Source: Isochrysis galbana (Eukaryota; Haptophyta; Isochrysidales; Isochrysidaceae). Taken from it: 64,000 nt of DNA. The notes beneath the pieces are model-generated. The model worked only from the letters and a program-made list of their open reading frames with translations, was not told the origin of the DNA and did not search any database. How positions within the stretch are numbered: the stretch's first letter is position 1; each line of letters opens with the position of its first letter. Below are positions 40,440 to 51,710 of this stretch, piece by piece. The stretch covers positions 3,031,419 to 3,095,418 of the forward strand of contig CM030939.1 of the NCBI GenBank assembly GCA_018136815.1, given 5' to 3'. Both the position numbers and the translations under genes were made by a program.

Positions 40440-40724
40440 TTCTCTCTCCCTCTCTCTCTCTCCCTTCCCCCCCCCCCCTCTCCTCCTCTCCCCCCATCTC
40501 TCTCCCCTCCCCCCCCCCCCCTCTCTCCATCTCTCTCTCCCTCCCTCCCTCCCTCTCCCGCTCTCTCTCTCTCTCTCTGTTTCTCCCTCTCCGCCCCCCC
40601 CCCTCTCCCTCCTCTCACAGGTGTGGTCCTGAGGTCACAAAGAAGGAGAGACAGCCGGCCACACACGGGTCCCTTACATTTTCTTTTTGGAGCTCTCTAG
40701 CGAGCCACGAAAGACTCCTCCCTG

Positions 40725-40762
<38 letters not shown>

Positions 40763-40780
40763 ACAGGGCAGCAGCCCGCT
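40440..40780. repeat. Pyrimidine-rich (CT)n and C-run tract
   Basis: Long runs of CTCTCT and CCCCC at 40440-40620 and again around 40724-40755, directly upstream of the DUF1769 start codon. On the transcribed strand this is a purine tract able to form triplex DNA. The interval to 41400 has no supported gene. Confidence 0.8.
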
Positions 40781-41409
40781 CCCGGCAGGGCCTCTGCTCT
40801 CTTCTCCCTCTCTTACTAATCTAACCCTTCTTTTCAAGTGAATCTCTTAGTCTCTCCGGCTGGGGACCGCAGGTGTAGCACCCCACGCGGCCCCGTCCCA
40901 GACTCCCCTTCTTTACCTGTACCACTACTATCCCAATCTCCCGGAGATCGAGCCGAGATGTCCTTCTTAGGTTTTCCTGGGTCACTTTCTCTCCTACCAA
41001 GGAGAGGGGTGTCGGGCTGATGGCTTCTAGAGAGTGAGAGCTTGCCATCTGAAGCTCGAGGGAGGGAGAACAAGCAGGTTGTAAAAAAAAAGTCGAACGC
41101 GAACTCAATTCAAACATTCAAACCTTTTGACCGTTTGAACCAAGCTAACCTAACTATAGCCCGGTCACTCACTCATTTTAACCACTATTTTCCACCTCCC
41201 CTGGGTGTCCAAGGATTCCTTAGGGTCCCCCCCTACCTGCCCCGGCAACTCCCTCCCCCCTCCGAACGCGACCCCCTCCCGCCCCACGAAGGGCAATGGC
41301 GTCGGTGAGGGACCCCCTTCCTTCCCCCGCGCGTGGCGGTCTATTTTGGGAGATTGAGGCGGGCGCTCACGGGAGGGAATCAGAGTGGTGAATGTGGGGC
41401 GCATCACTA

Positions 41410-41930
41410 TTAGAAACGCGGAGCTTCCGCGACGTCCGATCGCCCGCGATCGACCGAAGAATGTGACGAATTAGGATGGCCCATGGGGCCTGAGGGCAAT
41501 GAGGAGGGTGGCAAGCCGGCGGCAGGCGCGGCTGAGGAGGCGACTTCGGAGACGCTGACGGGCTGAGGCCCGTCAGCAGAGGAAGGCGGGCAGGCGGGCT
41601 GGAGCGAGGGCGAGGACGGCGGCGAGAGCGACATCGAGCGAGTGGCGAGAGGCCAGGGTGAGTGAGAGGAGGGCTGTGGTGGCAGGGGCTGGCGAGGCGA
41701 GGCGAGATTGTAGGGTCTGAGTGTTACGAGAGCGAGAGCGACGAGAGCGAGAGCGACGACGGATGACGACTGACGACAGGACGACGGACAGAGACACCCA
41801 GGAAAACACCCCGACTCTCGCCCCACGACTTTCTCACATAACTCGACTGAAATCAAACCCAAACACTCCGGCCAGACGACGACGGACGACGATCAAAGGG
41901 CGATCTGTCGGCGATCTTGTCTGGAACGGG
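41410..41930 (-). mobile_element. 5' region and ORF1 start of a third LINE lineage
   Basis: It is related to 47280-47820 (minus) and 54104-54690 (plus): CGTCGCTCTCGCTCTCGTCG-like leader, then a start codon with MSLSPPSSPSLQPACPPSSA, compared with MSAPSSRSPSPLPAIHLP in the other copies. The 3' part is absent. It is a distant subfamily copy. Confidence 0.5.
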
Positions 41931-41984
41931 AATCGCACCATAACGGAAACGAGGGGGCTTGCTATAGGTCCACTCACGATTGGT

Positions 41985-42664
41985 CAGACGTCGGTGGATA
42001 ACGTTGGAAATTGTGTTGGTAGCGACGTCAAGTTAGTGGACGGTGTGTGCAAAGTCAAGTATGGCGTAGGTTGTAGGTTCTCCAAAGACAACATCTTCAA
42101 CTACATGGCATGATGGAGCAGATCGTTTACAAGAGCACACTTTGGATTGTGCCTCGAATGGTCTTAATCAATTCCACCTCCAACGGCAGGCTAATACGCT
42201 AATACTGAAACCAAATGGCGCCCGACGCTCGCCCGCGCTCGCGTCGGACGTCGGCCCTCCGCGATAGTGATTTCTGGCCAATTTGCGCGTTTTTTGGTTA
42301 CGCATCGCTGTGGGGGCTACCGTGGGGGGTCTAGGGCCCAAAGGGCACCGGATATGTGCTAGTTACACCTATCCGGTCACCATATCCAAAAATCTCGTAA
42401 TGAATCCTCAATCTTGACTTGGTCAATTTTCACCCTTAGAAGTTAAAATAGCTGTTTGACCGCCCTACGTATTATTCGTACGATTACACATGCAATTCAT
42501 CTGAGGCCCTTGGTCAATGTCGTGAAGTGACAACTGACTGGGCATTCACCGCAACCAACGTGCACCTTGACAGTCACAACGTCAAATGTGGACCGGGTGA
42601 AGTCATCACGCGATTCAAATTGGAACAACATCCTACCGAAGAAGCATCTACATCTAAGATCTAA
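41985..42664 (+). pseudogene. Two coding fragments separated by a repeat
   Basis: Fragment 1 (41985-42113) reads SVDNVGNCVGSDVKLVDGVC and VKYGVGCRFSKDNIF before a stop. Fragment 2 (about 42485-42664) reads CNSSEALGQCREVTTDWAFT and VKCGPGEVITRFKLEQHPTE before a stop. Both look like cysteine-containing beta-rich extracellular modules. Between them lie 42190-42480 with the repeat ending in GTTTGACCGCCCTAC. They may be exons or debris of one gene; I could not connect them by splice sites. Confidence 0.35.
42405..42475 (+). repeat. Repeat ending in GTTTGACCGCCCTAC (copy B)
   Basis: CTCAATCTTGACTTGGTCAA, TTTTCACCC and TGTTTGACCGCCCTACGTAT, in the same order and spacing as 29148-29225. Confidence 0.65.
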
Positions 42665-42807
42665 GAAGTCAATGAGGTACCAGTATACGTGCTGCAGAAT
42701 GAGCTCGACCTAACGTGATGTCTACGCGACGACACGGCGTACAACCTTATCTTCCTCCGCCTCTCACGCGGCTCACTTGTCTGGCACAGATGATCTCGTA
42801 GTACCGG

Positions 42808-42990
42808 CGGCGGGGGGGGGGGAGAAGAGTACGAGGGGGGAAGGGGAAGGGGGAGGGGGGAGGGCAAGGGGGGGAAGGGGGGGGAGGGGGGGGAAGGGGC
42901 GGGGAGGGGGACGGAAGGGGGAGGTTTCGGGGCTTTCGTAAAAAAAATAACCAAACCTGAGGTTGCAGCCTCTCTTAAGTATCAAGAGAG
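42808..42990. repeat. Poly-G block followed by the repeat of 11185-11245
   Basis: About 110 bp of G-runs broken by A (42808-42925; G-quadruplex potential) is followed by AAAAAAATAACCAAACCTGA and GTTGCAGCCTCT, matching 11185-11245. The interval 42990-43130 holds nothing else. Confidence 0.6.
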
Positions 42991-43124
42991 CCTATTATCT
43001 AGATATTACATATTACCGACAATACGAATAGTTGGCTGAGGATGATCGCTATTAGTATCTAATATATTAGCCCTGAAGCAAACCTATTCACAGTCTTACT
43101 CGGCGGGGGGGCCGAAGGAGAGGG

Positions 43125-43177
43125 GAGTCGCGCCGGCGCGCTCGATGGTCCATGGCGACCAAGTATAAACTTAGTTG
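43125..43177 (-). mobile_element. 5' end fragment of a non-autonomous LINE-derived element
   Basis: Minus strand: AACTAAGTTTATACTTGGTC, then CGCCATGGACCATCGAGCGC. This is the familiar 5' hairpin and start context with a small insertion after the ATG. The rest is missing. The interval 43178-44380 is GC-rich low-complexity DNA, including an (AG)n run at 43817-43847, and has no supported gene. Confidence 0.5.
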
Positions 43178-43814
43178 TTCTCTAGCGTTTTCAGGGTCCA
43201 ATTTTTGGACCTCAATTTTCTCCCAGGGGTCGTGTGCGTGGGGTCTATGTCGATTTATGTTCAAAAGGTCAACAAATTTGAGTTGAGAGTTGAGTTCGCG
43301 TTCGACTCAAATTTTCTACCATTTGCTTGTAGCCCCCCTCGCGGCTGCTTGATCGCATTCGCGTTTTCGCCGCAGAACCGGTACATTGGGGTGAGGCGTC
43401 TCTGGCTGTTGAAATCCCACAAAACGACGATTTCGGCTAAGTGTGATGCGACCCCGTTCCGTCAACCCCTCACCCCTTCCGGATGGGACAGGGGACGACA
43501 GGCTCCCCCCCCCCCCCCCCCCCCCCGCCCACTTGCAGCCAGCCATCGATGAGACGTAATCGCCGACAACCGGCCCAACCCCCATCCCCGATGGCCAGAG
43601 GAGGAGTTCGCCCCTCGCTAGCGGCCCCCTTTTGCCTTCCCCTCCCCGCGGCGCCCTTTCGAGTGAGGGCGGAGGGGCGTCCGTGATGGCGAGGCTCTCT
43701 CGGCGACGGCGTCGAGTGGCTCGAGCCGACGGGACCCGCGGCGGCGGCTCCGCGTGGCGGCCGAGGGGGGGCGGGGCGGGTCAGTTGGGGGGCGGTTCGC
43801 ACCGTGGATCGGCC

Positions 43815-43849
<35 letters not shown>

Positions 43850-44384
43850 GGGTCCAGAGGCAAGCGCGCCCCCCCGAAGGGGGAGGAGAGAGAGCCAGTG
43901 GGGGGGGGAAAGAACTCGAAGGTTAGGCGGGATATGTGGAAAGAACAGAGCTGAAGAAGGGATCGGCATCGCCGACGGTGGAGGAGGTCGAGAGAAGCCG
44001 CTCAGTGCGTCAACTTCGAGCACTTCAGACACCTGAGAGATATAAGTACCCTGAGGTGTTTTATCCAATCCTCCCTCGCACACCATGTAGAAAAATTCTT
44101 CAACAACTGCAGCCCGCTTCTTCTCCCTCTTTACGAGGCTTCTTCTCTCTCTTGGTCGGTGTCCCCGGGCCACCATTTGGATCATTTCCCCCCGCGAGCG
44201 AGATGAGAGAGCACCGCGACGACGCCCCCTCACGCTCTCGCTCCGACCCTGCCCCTCTCTCCTCGCCTCTCACCTCTTCTCTCTCTCCTCCTTCATCTTT
44301 TCTCCCTCCACTCAGCTCTCTTTCTTTCCTCTGAACTCCACTCTCCACTCTCCTCTCCCCCTCTCCCTCTCCGTTCCCCTCTCC

Positions 44385-45707
44385 ATGTCCCATCGACTGC
44401 TTGCCCTTCTACTCCCCGCTCTCGCGGCAGCCAGCCGTCGGGCAAGCAGCGTAGTCTTCAGCCTCATCGGCCACAACTGTCTGGTGCCGCCCAATGCCTC
44501 CTCCCACCAGTCCTTCACCTACTCTCGGCGTGAGTGCCGGATGCTCTGTGCTTCTGACCCTTCCTGTGCGGCAGTGCATGCCTCGCTGCTGCCAGACGGG
44601 CGATGGAAATGCGTGGCGATCGGAGAGGTCGACGGGGGAAACGGCCAGTGCCTCGAGAATTCATGCTGCTATTTCAAAGGCGTGCCGCCAGAAGGCATAC
44701 AGAGCTTTGGCTCAATGCTCGCCGCAGATGATGAGATGGCGGTCCAGCCGAGCGCAAAGGGCGCGACGTTGATGTCGACGCCCGTCCTCATCGTGTTCAC
44801 GCTTAACGTTCTCGTACTTGCCTTCTGCTTAACTTACTGCATTTCGCGTAATCGGCGACTCCACTTCATCCCTCCCACTCCGGATGAGCGCCAAATGGTG
44901 GAGTTGCGGCAGCGTGTCGCAGCACTGCCCACGACAACGTGCAAGCTTCGTGGAGTCGCGCCCCTTCCGGGCGACGAGAGCACCAACGTCTGCACCACAA
45001 AGCCGGAGGCACAGGCCAATTCGTCACAGGCCCCGCCGTCCACCGCTTCTGACCCTGCTGGTGGCAACACAATGGGTGGCGCCGGCCGGTGGACGCTAGT
45101 ACGCTTGGTGCGTCGCATGTGGAGACATGTTCGCCGCCGCGTGGACCTGCCACACAAATCTGTTGGGGTTTTGGCTAAGCAGTGTAACCAGTCTGATGAC
45201 CTCGAGACTGGGAGCGGACGGGCATACGGAGAGGACGAGTGCGCTCTTTGCATGAACCTGTACGAACCAAAGGAGACCATTCGCCACCTGCCATGCCACC
45301 ACTACTTTCATGCTGCGTGCATCGACCGCTGGCTCACCGGGGGCGTTTATCGCACCTGTCCTCTATGTAAGGCCGACCCCTTGCCGCCTATTATGGGGCA
45401 GGATGCGCGCACGGAGGCCACTGCCGTCGAAACCGTCGTGCTGCAGCGCCCTGAGGGGGCGGAACATGAGCAGCATGCCGCCAATGCCACCGATGAGCCC
45501 ACTGCCGGTGCCCCTAACACCAATGACGTACGTGCCTCGGTGGCACAACGGTGTGATGGTAGCGACCTCGATGCTGGCGCTGTGGAGACGCAAGCCGACT
45601 TGCAGCGGATGACTGTCTCGGGGACAATCGATGAATCTGGCGCGTGTGCGTCAACAACGAACTCTGCCGGGGTAGATCCTCCACAGGATGAAGGACCTCT
45701 CGAGTAG
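44385..45707 (+). CDS. Membrane RING-H2 ubiquitin ligase with cysteine-rich ectodomain (440 aa)
   Basis: A single exon. A signal peptide (MSHRLLALLLPALAAA) is followed by a cysteine-rich region of about 80 residues (HNCLVPPN, RRECRMLCASDPSCAAVHAS, CLENSCCYF), PAN/apple-like in spacing. One transmembrane helix (VLIVFTLNVLVLAFCLTYCI) comes next, then a linker, and a RING-H2 domain (CALCMNLYEPKETIRHLPCH, HYFHAACIDRWL, CPLCKAD). The C-terminal 90 residues are disordered. The layout (ectodomain, helix, cytosolic RING-H2) is that of transmembrane E3 ligases acting on the endomembrane system, though the usual ectodomain there is a protease-associated domain. The chosen start is the first ATG and gives the signal peptide. 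Confidence 0.85.
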   Translation: MSHRLLALLLPALAAASRRASSVVFSLIGHNCLVPPNASSHQSFTYSRRECRMLCASDPSCAAVHASLLPDGRWKCVAIGEVDGGNGQCLENSCCYFKGVPPEGIQSFGSMLAADDEMAVQPSAKGATLMSTPVLIVFTLNVLVLAFCLTYCISRNRRLHFIPPTPDERQMVELRQRVAALPTTTCKLRGVAPLPGDESTNVCTTKPEAQANSSQAPPSTASDPAGGNTMGGAGRWTLVRLVRRMWRHVRRRVDLPHKSVGVLAKQCNQSDDLETGSGRAYGEDECALCMNLYEPKETIRHLPCHHYFHAACIDRWLTGGVYRTCPLCKADPLPPIMGQDARTEATAVETVVLQRPEGAEHEQHAANATDEPTAGAPNTNDVRASVAQRCDGSDLDAGAVETQADLQRMTVSGTIDESGACASTTNSAGVDPPQDEGPLE

Positions 45708-46320
45708 ACGGCGGTCGATTTGTTCACTCATTCTCGACTGTCGTGCACGACCTTCAAAGAAACGTCTGAGCCATGACTAAGGAGCAAGAAGGCACCCGGC
45801 AGCGCTCACAGTGTAGTCGCAAGCATTCATGTGAGTGCACGCCCCGAAGCTCGGAGTTCATTAGCTTCTTTTTCTTTGAGTGATGGCAGGGCTCTGCGAC
45901 ATCAGTGTCTCCTCTAATCTCGAGATTGATGACAAGGTTCTGTTCCACGAGGACAGGCAGAATCTCGAGAGCCGCAAGCCCTAGGTCGCCTCGAGCAGCA
46001 ACCGCACCACGGCGACCTGTACTAGCCACTACGGATAGTCCAAGGCTCTATCCTATCCACATAGGTGCTAAAGCATCCTCCATCACATGTTTGAATGACT
46101 ATAATAGCCTCTCCCGCATGACCTTCATGTCATCTGCTGCTGCTAGCAGCTTGGATGTGTGTTCTTCTTCCCCTCTGACTTGATTTTCCACAGCTCGTGC
46201 ATGTGGCGCCTTTTTCACATTCAATCTCACCTTCGCGCTGTCATTTGCTCTCTCGATGGTTGGCGTAGGTGCATACGGTATATCGGTATAGCGGTATACA
46301 CGGTCCCAAATTTTGGCTTC

Positions 46321-48235
46321 TTAATTAATATCCTCAACTAAGTTTATACTTGGTCCGCCCATGGGGGGGCACGAGCCCCCCCCCCCTCTCCACTCCTCCC
46401 CTGCCATGGGGGAAGAACCACCCATGCTCCCCTGGCAGCCGCCTGATGGCTTGCGCCAGGAGCAGACAGCCCTACTGGCACCCACTCTCTCCCTAGCAGG
46501 CTCGCCTGCCTCGCGCGTCCTGGCCAGTCGTGGCCAGCCCATCGCTCCAACGCCCCCTCCCCCCCTGGTCGACAGGCAGACAGGTGCAGCGTGGGGGCCC
46601 CAGAGGCTCGGGAGCGCCAGCGAGGGAGAGGCAGGGGAGGCCAGGGCCCAGCCCTAGTCTCCTCTGCCCCCTGAGCTGGCCTCCAGGAGCCTCCAGGGGC
46701 CGCCAGAGGGCAGCGGGAGGCCTGCCGCAGGCGCGCCATCGCGCGTGCCGCAGGAGAGGGGAGAGAGAGCGCGGAGAAGGGGGTGGGCGCGAGCGAGAGC
46801 TCCGCCCACCGGAAAATCGGTAAGTCTCGCGCCTGTTTCCTGTTTACAGGATAAGACGAGACAGACTCCGCCGCCAGCCCAGGAGGCATAGGAGGAAGGG
46901 GGGAACGGATCACCGGGGGCGGGGGGGGGGGCGCAGGCCACCGGACCATATCTAAGCCCTCCACCCCAATCCCCCTAGTAGTGTACGGGGGGAGCCGCCT
47001 GATGGCGGGGGGAGAAGGGCCGGGGGAATGGGGGTGTAGAGAGTATGCTACGTGCTACTTGTAGTGGGTGAGAGGTTCCATTCGCCGCGAGTGCGGTAAG
47101 AACATTAAAAAATTTTTTAATTAATATCCTCACCGCCGCTCACGCAGCTTTAGGCATCTAGCCTCGACGCTCCCGTTCTCTCCCTGCCTTCCTTAACTCC
47201 CGCATCCCACCTTGCGGCAACCCCCTATATGCGTAGCGCGTCCTTGAAGTCGTTCATGTCTTCCTTCAGATTGTCGAAGGCGAACTTCTGACGGATTGGA
47301 GGTTATGGATGGAACAGGAGGGACCGAACGGGACGGACGGTAGGCGGCGGCAGGCACGGCATTTTGGCCATTGGCGGGCGGGACGGGCAGACCGTCTTCC
47401 ATGGTTGGAAGATGGATGGCGGGCAGTGGCGAGGGCGAGCGCGAAGACGGAGCGGACATAGCGGATAGCGAGGGTGAGTGGGTGAGTGAGTGGATTTGGT
47501 TGGTGTTGTAAGATTGCTGGTTACGACTGAGCGAGAGCGAGAGCGAGAACGAGGGAGCGAGGAGCGACTGGGACGAGGGACGAGGGCGACAGAGGCCGAC
47601 AGGATACCAATCCGACGAGTCCGACAACAATCCGAGACACGCACACTTGACTTTCACCCAACATTCCTCCACACTAACGTATCTTTCTCCACTTGGGCGG
47701 GGGAAAACACAGAAGGAAGGAAACAAGGAAGAGAAAGCCGACAAGAGAGCGATGATGCGACGGAAGAGCCGACGGCGAACGGCGGTTACCGCGAACGAGT
47801 AGATAGAAAGTAAGGAGGGAATCTACGAGCGTAAACCGGAAGGGGAGAGAGGGTAGGCTTCGCGCGGGGGAAAGGTCCGCAACGACGAACACCTACGACG
47901 AGAGCGAGAACGAGCGCGGGGGAACGACAGCAAGGAGGGACCAAAGGCAGAGCAAGGCCCAAGGTGCAAAGGAGCGAAACAGGAGCGAGACAGGCCACAA
48001 AGGGGCGCAACGGCAAGGAGCGAGGGGCGAGTTACGAGTGAAGAGTTCTACAAGTTACGAGTAAAACTCCGCGGCAACAAGAACGACTGGGCTCGAAGAC
48101 GCCTAAGGTCGGAAGTCGATCGCGGATGCGACACCCCCCTGCTAGAATCGAGCGTCCTCGCGAGGTAGAGGTGAGCGAAACAGATGGGGACAGAAAGCAA
48201 AGACAAGAAGACAAGGCAAATAAGCAATTAAGGTG
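46321..48235 (-). mobile_element. Third-lineage LINE, internally deleted, interrupted by another element
   Basis: On the minus strand a long leader (from about 48235; it shares CGGAGTTTTACTCGTAACTT with 52955) precedes the start codon at 47459 (MSAPSSRSPSPLPAIHLP). After a short frame, the sequence jumps to an ORF2-like end (FAFDNLKEDMNDFKDALRI, stop at 47225) and a LINE 3' UTR reaching GGTGAGGATATTAATTAAGA. The tail is cut by the plus-strand element at 46336-47116, leaving GAGGATATTAATTAA on both sides. Leader and 3' end are kept while the central coding part is gone. Confidence 0.65.
46336..47116 (+). mobile_element. Non-autonomous LINE-derived element (781 bp) with 15-bp duplication
   Basis: The direct repeat TTAATTAATATCCTC occupies 46321-46335 and 47117-47131. 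The element runs from AACTAAGTTTATACTTGGTC, with a CCCATGG context, through the same segments as 34111-34858 (about 75-80% similar by eye), to GTGCGGTAAGAACATTAAAA and a T-run. It inserted into the 3' tail of another LINE. The interval 45708-46320 holds no supported gene. Confidence 0.85.
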
Positions 48236-50274
48236 AGCCACACCCGTCCGGACTGGGAGGTGAAGAATCGGCGGTCGGCACGGCAGTCCGCAAGACCGCA
48301 GGATTCAGTATAATAGTCCCCTCTCTTCTCTCTTTTACGAGAGTTTTACCTGAGGGTTTAGGCGGTGTGGCGGACGCCCAACTATTACACGGCTGGGGGC
48401 GTGGTTGTGGCTTGTGATGTAGAGAATTGTTGAGGCATGGGAAGGAGCCCTCCAACCAAGGGCGACCGTGGACCGTGCTCAAGGAGGGCTGAGCACAGGG
48501 AGCACTGGGGCTGGAGGGAGGCATGGCACCGGCGGGGACACCGCTCACACGAGCATGGGGCGATGGCGGTCGAGAGAGCTCGCCCAGAGCCCCCGGGAGT
48601 GCGGCCATGGGCGCGACTCTCGGGAACTCTGGGACAAGAGAAAACGCGGGAAACACACAAACACACGGGGGGGGCGCGCAAGGAAAGAAAGGGGGTGCAC
48701 ACATGAGAAACCAAGGGAGGGGGATCGAGAGCGATCACCCCTATCCTAACACACGGGGCGAAGGACGAAGGAGATCGAGATCGGAGGATCCCGACCGGAC
48801 GGTGGGGGTGCACGCCCGAAGAGCAAAGGGGGGAAAACAAAACACACGAAGGGAGGAAGAGCAAAGGAGAGAGGCTCCCTTGGGAGAAACCTAAGGGCGG
48901 CTCTCCCCCTAACCACAACAACTACACGATACAAAACAAGGAAAGAACAAGGAAGCCGAAGATAGTCGAAGACCAATTCGATTATTATTATTGTAAACGG
49001 ACTATGGACTACATTTGTTTGATGGCTCAACTTTATTTAGTCTGTCCCACATTCGACGACGGAACGTGACCTCGTGACTCGTGACCTCCGTGTCGGCCAA
49101 GTGTCCCCCCCCCCCCCCCCCTTCCCCCCGGTGCCCGGTGCTATTAGGGGAATACAGGAATACAGGAATACATGCGGGGGGCTCAATTGGCGGGTTTCGA
49201 GTCCGAGTGCTGAGTGTTCGTGCCCCATATAGCGGCCATGTGGCTAGGCGTGTTTGGTGTTTGGTGCAAGGCTAGTGGCAGTAGCGGCACTAAGCACTAA
49301 CGCTCATATTATATACAACTACTACTAGTAGTATTAAAATAGTAACACTCTCATGCCTCTATGAGAGTGGCAGTAGCGGCACTATGAGGGGCTCGCCTTT
49401 GGCCTTTGGCACATGAGCTTCCGGTGAGCAACCAGCAATCAACCTCGGCTCCATGGCTCTCGGGTCGCTCGAGAGAGCGAATAGCCGAGCGCGTGCCGTT
49501 GTTGGAGCTCGTTCGAGCTCTCACGCGCCATGGTTGGATCTTATCCCTGACTGCCCTTCTTCCTATAAATCAAAGCTTGCGGGAAAGCGGGGAAGCGTCC
49601 TCTCGACGCCCATCGAGGATGGCGCCGTGGTGGGCGGGGCTGGGAGGGGAGGGGGGTGTCCTGGTTTTGTTGCGGCTTCCGCGGGGGGAGTGGAGCCGAG
49701 GCGCGGCGCCCCCTCGATCAGTTGGGGGAACGAAGTGGAGTAGAGAGAGGAGAGAAGAAATAGGAGAGAACAGAGGAGAGAGAGCGCACACAAGACTGAC
49801 AGGGAAGAGAAGATCAGCGAGAGGAGGGAGAGAGAAGAAGAAGAAGAAGAAGAAAGACAGGGACACACACAAGAGATGAGATGAGAAACCCCTCTGAAAA
49901 CCGGAGCGCCGACCCCGCCGGTTCGTTCGTTCCCTCGCATTCGCTCACTCGGAGCCGTCCAACCTCAAGCCGCCAACCGTCCCACCAACACCAGCCCCAC
50001 CAAAACGTGTGCCCGCGCCCTCGTGCCGACGACACAGCGCACCGGCGAAGTCCACCCGTGCTCCGATCGCGCCCGAGGCAGCACTCTCATGCTCTCAAAG
50101 CGCGCGACACTCCTATCAGCTAGCACTTCTGCGCTTGAGCGACAGTGCACGTTGGCAGCAAGCACCTGCTGTCAGCGCCCGCCCAGAGTCCACGCCCCAT
50201 TGAAAAACGCTACAATAATGGTCGTCGATCGCATAGCACTCATCAGCATGCTGTCCCACGCCCCACAGGAAGAC
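48236..50274. other. Long interval without a supported gene
   Basis: Purine-rich low-complexity DNA with open but unconvincing frames, a C-run at 49107-49127, AT-rich DNA at 49300-49345 and an (AAG)n run at 49833-49855. A short direct repeat, AGTGGCAGTAGCGGCACTA, occurs near 49274 and 49367. I see no domain, splice pattern or RNA gene. Confidence 0.4.
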
Positions 50275-51710
50275 ATGGGCAACTCGGGATCCTCCATTGC
50301 AGACCACCCGCTGAATGAGGCCAAGAAGAACAAGTGGAACAGCTATTTCCGCAAGCTCGAGCTCGGCATGTGCACGGTGCACGACAAAGTCCCCAAGGTG
50401 ATGCATGCTACGTAAAATAGTGCCGCACAAGACGCACGCAGCAAGCAAATTGCCTATCCTACCCCTCGGCTCCGTACCTCCTGGTCCTGACGTGAGTGCT
50501 CCCTCCTGTGCGTTCCTCCAGACGGGATGGCAAGCTCTCCATTTTGCCGCGTGGGGCGCGTCCGCCGATGTTGTCAGTCGACTGATCAAGGCTGGTGCTA
50601 ACGTTGAGTGTCAGGATGATAAGGTGGGCCTCGGCTTCCGATGAAATGGAGCCATACCTGTCTGTACTCGTGGCTGTGCCCCAAGACATCAGCACGTCCG
50701 ATGGCCTTGCTTGCCTCATGATTGCAGGGAAGGACACCGCTCTTCAAGGCCGTGCGCAAGAACAATCCCGAAGCGGCTCGCAGGCTGCTAAAGCACGGCG
50801 CCAATATCAATGCACGTGACTATCAGGGGGACACTCCACTGCACTTCGCCGTCGAGAAAGGCGAGCTCGACTTCATTAATTTGTTGCACGAGCATGGAGC
50901 CGACCTCGATGCAAAGAACCACATTGTGCGCGCCGGCAAGCCTTACGCCGGACGCTCTGAAGACTTCCGTCCATGCGCACGACGTGTTCAATCTGCAAGT
51001 TGTTCTGTTTATTCAGAATTATTACTTTCTGTACGTGACGCCTCGTAGGGATGGACTCCATTGCACGTTACATGTTTGTTGCATCGTGCCGAATGTGCTA
51101 TGAAGCTCGTTGACCTTGGAGCAGATCTGTATGCCAAGACCAATGTGAGTCACGCCAGTCTATCTTAGGCAAGCTGAAATGATCGGTGGCCAGAACATTG
51201 CTGATGGGCACTCGCTTTGCTTTGCAGAACAACACGATGGCCATAGACATTGCCGAGAATTGTGGATGCTACAAGGTCGCCCTTTGGCTTGCAGACAAGA
51301 TGTCGACCAGCAAGGCGGAGCGCACATTGGCCGTCGACCATAGCTCCTCGGTCCTCTCAGGCCGCTCAACGGCCGCTGCATCCTCGCCCGGCGCAAGCCC
51401 CACCAAGTTTGTCACGTCCAAATTTGTCATAGATGCGCTTCCCGCTGCAAATGCTACGCAAGAGGCTGAGGCCGTCGCGCGCATCACTAAGGAGCTCGAG
51501 CCCATATTCGACAACCTCAAATGCTCGCACCTACTGCGCGCCGCCGCCATGTGGTGCGTGCAGCAGGGAGCAGAGACACTGCAAGACGTCGCTAGTGATG
51601 AGACTTGCGTCATTGACCTTGCGGATGTGATTGATTTGCCCCGCCTCAAGCGCAACAAGTTCATCACGGAGATGACGGGCCACGCGCCCCAGTTGCAATA
51701 TGGCGAGTAA
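50275..51710 (+). CDS. Ankyrin-repeat protein with possible N-myristoylation (333 aa, five exons)
   Basis: Exons: 50275..50397, 50522..50623, 50728..50925, 51049..51144, 51228..51710; all introns are phase 0 with GT-AG ends. The start MGNSGSS is preferred because it fits the N-myristoylation consensus (Gly2, Ser6); an in-frame ATG at 50218 would add 19 residues. Ankyrin repeats follow one another across exons: TGWQALHFAAWGASADVVSR, GRTPLFKAVRKNNPEAARRL, GDTPLHFAVEKGELDFINLL, GWTPLHVTCLLHRAECAMKL, and NNTMAIDIAENCGCYKVALW. The C-terminus, after a Ser/Ala linker, has a helical SAM-like stretch (MWCVQQGAETLQDVASDETC). It is probably a membrane-associated scaffold. Confidence 0.85.
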
